The notes below the pieces were generated by a model. That model saw nothing but the letters and a program-made list of their open reading frames with translations. It ran no database searches and was not told the DNA's origin. The translations under genes and the position numbers were made by a program. From positions 1-35,213 of the forward strand of contig NZ_JANEZT010000018.1 of the NCBI RefSeq assembly GCF_025403405.1: a stretch of 35,213 bases of DNA, given 5' to 3'. The DNA comes from Frankia tisae. GTDB taxonomy: Bacteria; Actinomycetota; Actinomycetes; Frankiales; Frankiaceae. How positions within the stretch are numbered: position 1 is the stretch's first letter; the number at the start of each line of letters is the position of its first letter. Shown here piece by piece: positions 1-7,219 of the stretch.

Positions 1-221
1 GATCAGCAGGGTCGACAGCAGGCGGAGGCGAGGATCCCGAAATCGACGAATCGCCGGCGGGTCAGTATCCGCGCCGGGGCGGTCGCGCGCGCCGGGCGGC
101 GGCCGCGCGCTGGAACCAGCCCGCCGACGGTCCCACCCAGATTCCCTGACATGTTTGTCAGGATGATGGGAAATTGTTGGGCTGTCCAACGCCTATCCGC
201 GATCGCACCGATCAGGATTCG

Positions 222-395
222 TCATCGATCGGGTCGGGTGGCGCCGGCGATCACCGAGGTCACGACCTCGTGGACGGCGTCAGTGGCGAGGTAGGCGGCG
301 ACCATCACGGTGGCCCCCGCCAGGACGGCGACTCCGACCGTCCCGGTCCGACGCAGGTCGGCCCGCAGCTCGCCGCGACCGCGCCGAGCAGTGTG
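222..395 (-). pseudogene. Truncated TetR-family C-terminal fragment (degenerate copy of the 1323-1919 gene)
   Basis: Read on the minus strand, this stretch encodes ELRADLRRTGTVGVAVLAGA, then VAAYLATDAVHEVV, ending in TRPDR and a stop at 222. It closely matches the C-terminus of the intact TetR at 1323-1919 (ELRATLRRTGTTGVPVLAEA, then HKVV, then TRFDR). About 38 residues present in the intact copy between the YLA and the HEVV/HKVV segments are missing here in frame. The DNA-binding N-terminus is absent and homology stops at about 380-395, where an IstB fragment on the other strand begins shortly after. It is a relic of a duplicated regulator and is very unlikely to be functional. Confidence 0.75.
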
Positions 396-427
396 ATCAT
401 GGCGTTCCGCGCAACCGGGGCCCGCGT

Positions 428-625
428 CCCGGCTCCGGCCGGTCTTCCAGATACGCTTTCGGAACCTGATCGTCGTTGATGACATCGGGATGCTGCCCGC
501 CGGCCACGATGCCGCCGAGGAGTTCGACCGGCTGACCGACGCCGTCTGCGAACACCGCAGCGCCGTGGTCACGTCCGACATTCCCATCGCCCGGCCGCTG
601 CCCTGGGCGGCAAAGGCGCCATCGC
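428..625 (+). pseudogene. IstB-like (IS21-family helper ATPase) fragment
   Basis: The plus frame reads RFRNLIVVDDIGMLPAG, then a stretch ending in RLTDAVCEHRSAVVTSDI. This is the Walker B (hhhhDD) and sensor region of IstB-type ATPases, in which NLIVVDDIGMLP and the ERRS-VTSNI motif are standard. No Walker A is present upstream, and the sequence loses similarity after the VTSDI motif, with only a weak trace near SLLRRIPM. It is therefore an internal fragment of the transposition helper of an IS21-like element, left by insertion and decay. Recognition rests on motifs read by eye. Confidence 0.65.
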
Positions 626-727
626 GCCGACCTGGCCAGATCCATTCTCTGCTGCGGCGGATCCCCATGCATCACATCCGGGGATCCGCCGTCTTCGTAT
701 GCACCCGCGAAAGGAGATCCGAACACC

Positions 728-1285
728 GTGAGCACACCCGACGAGTTCGTCGTCATCACCGGCGGCCCCGGAGCCGGCAAGACCACCCTCATCGACGAGC
801 TCCAGCGCCGAGGGTTCCCCTGCGTACCCGAGGCCGGCAGGCACATTCTCCGCGATCAGATCGCCATCGGTGGCAACGCCCGCCACCAGGCGGACTCCCT
901 GCTGTTCGCGGAGATCATCCTTTCATGGGACATGAACTCACACCACCAGGCCACCTGGCAGGCAGGGCCGGTCTTCTTCGACCGGGGCATACCCGACGTG
1001 GTCGGCTACCATCTGCTGCTAGGCCGGCCGATTCCGGCACACGTGACCGCCGCCGCGGAGAAGTTCCGCTATCACCATCGAGTCTTCCTGGCGCCGCCCT
1101 GGCCCGAGATCTTCACCCATGACCGCGAACGCACCCAGGACTTCGACGAGGCCGTCCGCACCCACGACGCCATGGCCGAGGCTTACACCCGCCATGGCTA
1201 CCAACTGATCAGCCTGCCCAGGACCGACCTCGACTCCCGCGCCGCGTTTATCCTCCAGTGCCTGTCCCCCCATCCGCAGAACTGA
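728..1285 (+). CDS. AAA family ATPase / P-loop kinase-like protein (AAA_28 type)
   Basis: A 185-residue soluble protein. Residues 12-20 are a Walker A loop, GGPGAGKTT, after a short beta strand (FVVIT). A conserved acidic stretch FFDRGIPD near residue 82 fits the Walker B/lid region of small nucleotide-kinase-like AAA_28 proteins. These bind ATP and are thought to phosphorylate an unknown substrate. The GTG start is preceded by AAAGGAG at 709-715. Length is normal for the family and the frame is intact. It stands alone: the flanking elements are relics and a convergent TetR, so context gives no clue to the substrate. Confidence 0.8.
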   Translation: MSTPDEFVVITGGPGAGKTTLIDELQRRGFPCVPEAGRHILRDQIAIGGNARHQADSLLFAEIILSWDMNSHHQATWQAGPVFFDRGIPDVVGYHLLLGRPIPAHVTAAAEKFRYHHRVFLAPPWPEIFTHDRERTQDFDEAVRTHDAMAEAYTRHGYQLISLPRTDLDSRAAFILQCLSPHPQN

Positions 1286-1322
1286 CACCAACGTCCATCG
1301 GCAATCGCACCGACCGTCCTCG

Positions 1323-1919
1323 TCATCGATCGAATCGGGTGACGTCGGCGATGGCCGTGCTCACAACCTTGTGGATGGTGTCAGCGCCCGGGGCAGTGCC
1401 GTCCCGGCCGGCGAAGAGCAGATGGCCGCCGCCGATCAGCATGAGCGCGAGCGTGTCGGTGTCGGCCTCCGGTGCGATGCGGTGGAGATCGCGTTCGGCG
1501 GCGAGGTAGGCGGAGACCATCGCGGTGGCCTCCGCCAGGACGGGGACGCCGGTCGTTCCGGTCCGGCGCAGGGTGGCGCGCAGCTCGTCGCGTGCGGTGA
1601 TGAGGCCGACGATCGCGAGCGAGACCGAGCCGAACAGGTCCGTCAGCGCGCCCGTGAGGTTGCCGGCGACGGTGCCGGTCCCGGCGCGTTCGCGCAGGTC
1701 GGCGGCCTGGCCGTCGAGCCGGGCGACGTGGTTGCGCACGAGCTCGGCGAGGAAGGCGTCGAAATCGGCGAAGTGTCGGTGCAGGACGCCCTTGGCGCAG
1801 CCTGCCTCGGTGGTGACCGCCCGACTGGTCAGCGCGTTCGGACCGTCGCGCAGCAGGATGCGTTCGGCGGCATCGAGAAGCTGCTCGCGCACGTCGCGTA
1901 GGGCGACCCCGGTCGGCAT
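1323..1919 (-). CDS. TetR/AcrR family transcriptional regulator
   Basis: A 198-residue TetR-type repressor. Residues 12-50 form the three-helix DNA-binding domain, with a helix-turn-helix around 30-50 (SRAVTTEAGCAKGVLHRHF). The rest is the all-helical ligand-binding domain. The ATG at 1917-1919 is chosen because GAGGAAG lies just upstream; a longer frame runs to 1979 but lacks a ribosome site. Two tandem palindromes at 1963-2000 lie directly upstream, so autoregulation is likely. The divergent neighbour is a broken methyltransferase, probably its former target. A truncated copy of this gene lies at 222-395. The ligand is unknown. Confidence 0.88.
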   Translation of the reverse strand: MPTGVALRDVREQLLDAAERILLRDGPNALTSRAVTTEAGCAKGVLHRHFADFDAFLAELVRNHVARLDGQAADLRERAGTGTVAGNLTGALTDLFGSVSLAIVGLITARDELRATLRRTGTTGVPVLAEATAMVSAYLAAERDLHRIAPEADTDTLALMLIGGGHLLFAGRDGTAPGADTIHKVVSTAIADVTRFDR

Positions 1920-1962
1920 CGTGCCTTCCTCCTGCCTCCGGCCGGGCGGGCCGCATTGCCAT

Positions 1963-2000
1963 AGTGGGCGTACGCCCACTATGGTGGGCGCGTGCCCACT
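1963..2000. promoter_or_regulatory. Tandem palindromic operator upstream of TetR
   Basis: Two 18-bp palindromes stand side by side: AGTGGGCGTACGCCCACT at 1963-1980 (perfect; symmetry extends over 1960-1983) and GGTGGGCGCGTGCCCACT at 1983-2000 (6-bp arms GTGGGC/GCCCAC perfect). They are offset by 20 bp, about two helical turns, so two repressor dimers could bind the same DNA face. The position between the TetR start and the divergent methyltransferase relic suggests this is the TetR's own operator. Confidence 0.8.
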
Positions 2001-2034
2001 CTACCGCCGGAGCCAGTGCATCCTTCCGCGCCGC

Positions 2035-2610
2035 CGGCTGCCGGATGCTCGGGGTCGACGTGGATGCGCGGATGGCAGCGTGAGCGCGGCGGACCGGGAT
2101 CGAGGCCGAGGCGGCGGCGTTCGAAGCCTGGGATCCCGCCGGCCGCACCTTCGACGCGGTCATCGCGGGACAGACGTGGCACTGGGTGGATCCGGTCGGG
2201 GGAGTGAGCAAGGCGGCGCAGGTGCTGCGGCCCGGCGGCCGGCTGGCTGTGTTCTGGAACGTGGGCCAGCCGCCGCCTGGCCTGGCGGAGGCCTTCCGCG
2301 CGGTCTACCGTCGGGTGCTGCCCGACGCCTCGCTCTACCACCGGGCGATGCCCGGCCTGGACGGGTACTCGACGTTGTTCACCAGGGCCGCCGACGGGAT
2401 CCGCCGGTCGGGCGCGTTCGGCGCCCCGGAGCAGTGGCGGTTCGACCGGGAGCAGTCCTACACCCGGAGCGAGTGGCTGGACCAGGTTCCCACCTTCGGC
2501 GGCCACAGCCGCTTCCCGCCGGCCACCCTCGCGCGGCTGCGGGTGGCCGCGGTGCGCATCCGGGACGAGCAGATCACCGCAATGCGAGCAGGATCACGCC
2601 TGGTGTTTTC
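2035..2610 (+). pseudogene. Broken class I SAM-dependent methyltransferase
   Basis: The frame reads GVDVDARMAA, then an in-frame TGA near 2080, then ARRTGIEAEAAAFEAWD and FDAVIAGQTWHWVDP, followed by LRPGGRLAVFWN. The latter two are motifs II and III of class I methyltransferases that resemble the Ubi/menaquinone group. The N-terminus with the glycine-rich SAM loop (motif I) is missing, the TGA interrupts the frame, and the usual C-terminal beta strand is not recognisable after about 2590. An ATG at 2186 could restart a 3' fragment without the SAM site. It diverges from the TetR at 1323-1919 across the tandem operator, so it was probably that repressor's target. Confidence 0.75.
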
Positions 2611-2772
2611 GGCGGAAACCGAGCCGCTCGGACGTCCACCTCCCGGTCGCGGGCGACATGGCGAGAGCGGTAGAGTCGTCCTGACTGCCCAGAATCAGTG
2701 TATCGGCTCGTTTTCTCCGGCTTTTGTACGACCAGTCGGAAAGAGCGACCGGAATACATCAGGGAGAAGTAC

Positions 2773-3828
2773 ATGCGCGCAATACAGTTTGCCGGGGTGC
2801 GGGACGTCCGCCAGGTGGAGGTCCCGAAACCCACCATCGGTGCTGGTCAGGCGCTCGTCAAGGTCACGGCCGCCGGGGTGTGTCAGACCGACATCCACAT
2901 CCGCGGCTCAGCTGAGCAGATGATTCCTGCCGGGACGATCCTGGGCCACGAGATCGCCGGTGAGATCGTCGACATCGCCGACGGCCACCCGCATTTCTCC
3001 CCGGGCTCCCAGGTAATCGTGCACCCGGTCTGGTCCTGCGGCGTGTGCCGGCTGTGTGTCGCCGGCCAGGAGAACGCCTGCCGCAACACCGGAAACCGGC
3101 TTTATCCCGCCCCGACGCCGGGGGTCTCCGTGAACGGCGGAATGGCCGACTACGTCGCCGTGAATGCTTCCGCCCTGGTCTCGGCCGACGGTCTCGATCC
3201 CGCCTTCGCCGCCGTGCTCGCCGACGCGGGCCTCGTGCCCTACCACTCCATCCGCGCCACCCTCGACCTGCTCCGCCCCGGTTCCACGGCGGTGGTCATC
3301 GGAATCGGCGGCCTCGGGCAGTTCGCGGTCGAGCTCCTGCGGGAACTCACCGCGGCGCAGATCATCGCCCTGGACATCAGGGATGCCTCGCTCGCCGCCG
3401 TCCGGGGGAAGGTCGACCACACGCTGCGCTCCGACGATCCCGAGGCTGCCGCGAAGGTCCTGGCGGTCACCGGTGGTTACGGCGCCGACGTCGTCCTGGA
3501 TCTGGTCGGCAACAACCAGACCCTCGCGCTGTCGGGCGCCGTCGTCGCGCCCTACGGCGCCGTCCGGGTGCCGGGGCTCAGCGACGGGGTCTTCGCGTTC
3601 GAGACCTCGCAGACGTCGGTCTCCCTGCCGTGGGGCGCGTCGCTCACCCGCCCCTACAGCGGGAACCACCAGGATCTCCACGACCTGGTGGCGCTCGCCC
3701 GCACCGGCCGGATCACCGCCGACCTCAGCCGTTACAGCTTCGACGACGGCCTGCAGGCGTTCGACGATCTCGAAGCCGGCAAGATCTTCGGCCGCGCCGT
3801 CATCGTCATGGCGGACGCGACGTCCTGA
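2773..3828 (+). CDS. Zinc-dependent NAD(P)-dependent alcohol dehydrogenase
   Basis: A 351-residue medium-chain dehydrogenase oxidising an alcohol to a carbonyl (or the reverse) with a nicotinamide cofactor. Catalytic zinc ligands are visible: C37 (GVCQTD), H59-E60 (GHE) and D151. The structural zinc site has C89, C92, C95 and C103. The Rossmann loop GIGGLG is at 177-182. The ATG at 2773 follows AGGGAGAA (2761-2768); an upstream in-frame ATG at 2698 has no such site. Length is standard and the protein looks intact. Spacing to the HD-domain gene downstream is 142 bp, so co-transcription is possible. Secondary-alcohol dehydrogenases of actinomycetes are the closest type recalled; the substrate is not determinable. 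Confidence 0.9.
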   Translation: MRAIQFAGVRDVRQVEVPKPTIGAGQALVKVTAAGVCQTDIHIRGSAEQMIPAGTILGHEIAGEIVDIADGHPHFSPGSQVIVHPVWSCGVCRLCVAGQENACRNTGNRLYPAPTPGVSVNGGMADYVAVNASALVSADGLDPAFAAVLADAGLVPYHSIRATLDLLRPGSTAVVIGIGGLGQFAVELLRELTAAQIIALDIRDASLAAVRGKVDHTLRSDDPEAAAKVLAVTGGYGADVVLDLVGNNQTLALSGAVVAPYGAVRVPGLSDGVFAFETSQTSVSLPWGASLTRPYSGNHQDLHDLVALARTGRITADLSRYSFDDGLQAFDDLEAGKIFGRAVIVMADATS

Positions 3829-3970
3829 CCCGGCAACGCGGGGAGAGGCCGACGCCGCTCATGCCCCGGCGGTCGTCGGCCGCGTCCCTGGCCGTTCCCG
3901 CGGCCGTAGCCCCGGGTACCTCCACGATGGTCGACCGACGACGGTTGCGCCATCGATGGGGGGAGACACG

Positions 3971-4618
3971 ATGACCAGCAGCACGATGCCGCTCGCCGGC
4001 GTCCCGGTACCCGACACGAGTCTGGCCGCGCAGGCCACCGAGTTGGTGTGCGACGCGACTGACGACCTGATCTACCATCACTCGCGGCGGGTCTACTGCT
4101 TCGCCGGCCTGCAGGGACGCCGGCGCGGGCTGAGCTTCGACCCCGAGCTGCTCTACGTCGCAGCGATGTTCCACGATCTCGGCCTCGATGAGCGGTTCCG
4201 CCGCAGCGGTCGGCGCTTCGAGGTGGACAGCGCCGACGAGGCACGCCGCTTCCTGCACGGGCACGGGATGCCCGAGGACAGCGTCCGGCGGGTGTGGACG
4301 GCCATCGCCCTGCACACCACCCCCGGCATCCCGGAGTTCATGGAGCCCGAGGTCGCCCTGCTCACCGCCGGGGTGGAGTACGACGTGCTCGGGATCGGCT
4401 ACCACGACATCAGCGACGCCGACCGGGACGCGATCACCAGGCTGCACCCCCGCCCGGACTTCAAACGCCGTATCCTGCAGGCCTTCACCGACGGCATCGC
4501 GCCCCGGCCGGACACCACCTTCGGCAACGTCAAGGCGGACGTTCTCGCCCACTACCTGCCCGGCTTCCACCGCCGCGACTTCGTCGACACCATCCTCGAC
4601 TCCCCGTGGCCCGAATAA
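3971..4618 (+). CDS. HD-domain metal-dependent hydrolase (cyanamide-hydratase-like)
   Basis: A 215-residue HD-superfamily protein. The metal-binding pattern is present: H38/H39 in YHHSRRVY, the paired HD in AAMFHDLGL near residue 65, and a further His in ALHTTPG near 115. The arrangement HSRRVY...FHDLG resembles cyanamide hydratase/DDI2-like members of the HD superfamily, which hydrate small nitriles, but related proteins have unknown substrates. The ATG follows GGGGGGAGA. It lies downstream of the alcohol dehydrogenase on the same strand. The metal and the reaction are inferred from the family only. Confidence 0.8.
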   Translation: MTSSTMPLAGVPVPDTSLAAQATELVCDATDDLIYHHSRRVYCFAGLQGRRRGLSFDPELLYVAAMFHDLGLDERFRRSGRRFEVDSADEARRFLHGHGMPEDSVRRVWTAIALHTTPGIPEFMEPEVALLTAGVEYDVLGIGYHDISDADRDAITRLHPRPDFKRRILQAFTDGIAPRPDTTFGNVKADVLAHYLPGFHRRDFVDTILDSPWPE

Positions 4619-4852
4619 CGCCGGTGATGGCACCCCGCGGCTCGATGCCGGCGCCGCGGACCGGGCAATCTTCAGCCGCCGCACGCCGCGTTTCGCTGCA
4701 TGTGCGGAGACGTTAACCCGTAATTCCGTGGACGTTCCGGCTGGCTCGATAGCTTGCCGAGGCTCGGAAGAAGGGAAGCGGGGCGATCGCCTCGAGATGA
4801 CCCGACCCCGAAGCGTGAACCGCGCCGCCCTTTTTGCGAAGGAGCCCAACCG

Positions 4853-5890
4853 TTGCGTTACCGCAGGATTGCTTTAACCATTGTTGCAGCGGGTGCCCTC
4901 ACCGTGACGACGTCGATGTCGGCCAGCGCGACGCCCCCGACCAGCGCCGGCGCCGCCCCGTCGACGATCGCCGTCATCGGTGACATCCCTTATGGTGCGG
5001 AGAAGATCGCCGCCTTCCCGGCGGACATCGCCAAGATCAACGCTGATCCTGACGTGTCTCTCGTCACGCATCTCGGCGACATCAAGAACGGTAGCAGCCT
5101 CTGCTCGGACTCCTACTTCGCGACGATCAAGGCAGATTTCGATCAGTTTCAGGATCCGCTCGTCTACACGCCGGGCGACAACGAATGGACTGACTGCCAC
5201 CGTGCGAACAACGGCGGTTACGTTCCCACGGAACGTCTCGCCGCGCTACGTCGGCTCTTCTTCCCGGTGCCCGGCCGGACACTCGGGGTGAACGCGAAGT
5301 CGGTGATCACCCAGGCTTCGAACCCGGCGTACGCCGCCTTCGTCGAGAACACCATGTGGACTCAGTCCGGCGTGGTGTTCTCGACCCTGAACATCCCTGG
5401 CAGCAACAATGACCTCGGTCCCTGGTTCGGCGTGACCCCGCTGTCGGCGGACCAGCAGAACGAGTACTCGACCCGGCTCGATGCCACGCTGTCGTGGATC
5501 AACACGGCGTTCAACACCGCCCGGCAGACCGGCGCGCCCGGCGTCGCGCTGCTCCTGCAAGCGGACATGTGGGACACCAGTGCGCTGGCCGCGGGCGGGG
5601 ACGGCCTGACCGGCTACGACGCCATCGTGAAGCGGATCGGCACCCTCGCCGGCCACTTCGGCAAGCCGGTGCTCCTCCTCGAGGGCGACTCGCACGTCTT
5701 CCGGGTCGACCATCCGTTCACCCGCACGGATCCGCTCTACGGCATCCATCCGCTGGCACCGAAGGACCTTGAGGCCCCGAACGTGACGCGGATCGTCGTC
5801 GACGGCAGCGGCCAGGCGAACGACTATCTCAAGCTCGGCATCGACCCGTCGGCCCCGGCTGTCTTCAGCTGGTCACGCGTCAACTTCTGA
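4853..5890 (+). CDS. Exported calcineurin-like metallophosphoesterase-type protein
   Basis: A 345-residue protein with a Sec signal peptide: RYRR, a hydrophobic core (IALTIVAAGALTV) and a likely cleavage after SASA near residue 27. The TTG start at 4853 is chosen because GAAGGAG ends 8 bases upstream and this gives a clean signal peptide; the longer frame from 4754 does not. The mature part carries degenerate metallophosphoesterase motifs: GDIPYG (43-48), GDIKNG (75-80), PGDNEWTD (107-114) and, near the end, EGDSHVF. In the usual family these are DxH, GDxxD and GNHD, so several metal ligands are changed. It is probably a secreted or surface hydrolase; the substrate is unknown. Confidence 0.78.
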   Translation: MRYRRIALTIVAAGALTVTTSMSASATPPTSAGAAPSTIAVIGDIPYGAEKIAAFPADIAKINADPDVSLVTHLGDIKNGSSLCSDSYFATIKADFDQFQDPLVYTPGDNEWTDCHRANNGGYVPTERLAALRRLFFPVPGRTLGVNAKSVITQASNPAYAAFVENTMWTQSGVVFSTLNIPGSNNDLGPWFGVTPLSADQQNEYSTRLDATLSWINTAFNTARQTGAPGVALLLQADMWDTSALAAGGDGLTGYDAIVKRIGTLAGHFGKPVLLLEGDSHVFRVDHPFTRTDPLYGIHPLAPKDLEAPNVTRIVVDGSGQANDYLKLGIDPSAPAVFSWSRVNF

Positions 5891-5904
5891 CGCGCGTTCG
5901 CCGC

Positions 5905-5926
5905 CACCGGGGTCCGCATCCCGGTG
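5905..5926. terminator. Hairpin between convergent genes
   Basis: CACCGGG (5905-5911) pairs with CCCGGTG (5920-5926) around an 8-base loop. It sits in the 38-bp gap between the stop of the exported phosphoesterase and the convergent GGDEF relic, the usual place for a bidirectional terminator. No T tract follows. Confidence 0.5.
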
Positions 5927-5928
5927 TC

Positions 5929-7091
5929 CTAGGCCAGGCGCTGGCCGGGACCGTTGCGCTTCGCCGTGTACATGGCGATGTCGGCGGTGCCGTCGACGTC
6001 CTCGCACAGGACGGCGAACTCGTCGCCGGTGAGGCGTCCCGCCACGTCACCACCGCCGCACGGCGTGTGACAGCCGGGCGGCGGTGGTGCGGAGCAGGTC
6101 GTCGCCGGCCTGGTGGCCGAGGGTGTCGTTGACCGCCTTGAAGCCGTCGAGGTCGACGAAGAGCACCCCGACCCGCCGTCCGTCGTGGCCGGCTCGGCGA
6201 AGTGCCCGGTCGAGGCGGTCGAGCAGCGCGGTGCGGTTCGGCAGGCCGGTGAGCCCGTCATGCAGCGACCGGTGGGGACCTCCGGTTCGCGCCGGTCCTT
6301 GCGGGCGAGCAGGCGGACCCGCTTCCCGTCCGCGTCGAGACCGTGGGCCCGCACCAGGTCGGCGCCGAGATGGTCCGCCAGCGCCGTGACCGCTCGCTCC
6401 CACAGCCCGGCCGGGTCGCGTGCCTCCAGGGCGCGGCGGCCCAGGTCTGCGACGACCGCCTGCTCGGCGGACCGGGCCCGCAGGCTCGCCAGCGCGAGGT
6501 GCAGGTCGGTGACGTCGCTGGCCACCGAGGCAACGGAGGCCATCCGGCCGCCGGGGCCGGGGATGGGCACGAGATGCACGTCGAGGCGGCGGCCGAACGC
6601 CTCGATGACCTGGTGGACGCGCTGCCGGTCAAGTGCCCGCCGCATGATCGACGCCGCCTGGGGCGCGTGGGTGAACGCCGTGAAGATCGACGACGCTCGG
6701 GCCTCCCGCAGCCCGGCGGCGGCCTCCGGGCTGACGGTCCCCTCGCTGACGAGGACCCGCCCGTTGCGGTCGACCAGGAACATCGACACCGGCGTGTTCT
6801 CCACGATGAGCCGCAGCCGGTCCTGGGCGGCGATCTCCTCGGACACGTCCTCGAGATGGACGACAAAGTACTCCTCGCCGCCCGGATCGGTGCGTAGCAC
6901 GATGGTGGCCAGGGCGTGCCGCAGGTTGCCGTCCGGCTGCAGCAGGCGGACCATCATCCGTTCTCGGCGCCGTCCGCTCGTCATGCGCAGGCGGCCGTGT
7001 TGGCCCGGCGGATGCGGTGATCCCGCACGGTCGCCTCGATCACCGCGATGTTCAGGATCTCGATGAGATCGGGCCGCGCACCCTCGGGCAT
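5929..7091 (-). pseudogene. Frameshifted PAS / GGDEF diguanylate-cyclase-type gene
   Basis: Remains of a c-di-GMP signalling protein. The 36-codon start (ATG at 7091) encodes PAS-like RRANTAACA and stops at 6981. An overlapping frame from 6984 gives the end of the PAS domain (YFVVHLEDVSEE), a second PAS-like domain (NTPVSMFLVDRNGRVL) and a linker. Near 6270 the reading switches to another frame carrying the GGDEF start ([32 protein letters not shown]), and near 6055 it switches back to GRLTGDEFAVLCEDVDG. The signature is TGDEF rather than GGDEF. About 65 residues are missing before ADIAMYTAKR. Two compensating shifts, an early stop and an internal deletion make activity unlikely. Confidence 0.75.
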
Positions 7092-7219
7092 GGCTGCTCA
7101 CCCACCTACCGGCAACTGCTGTCAGGCCTCGTCGCACCCGAAGCATCTGAACGTAAGCGGTTGCGTGCAATCGGTGATAATCCTGTGGAGGTCCGGAGAT
7201 GATCGACCGGCGATCCGGG

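Noticed and set aside
2698-2772. N-terminal extension of the alcohol dehydrogenase
   Set aside because: The extension has no family similarity; AGGGAGAA lies right before the ATG at 2773.
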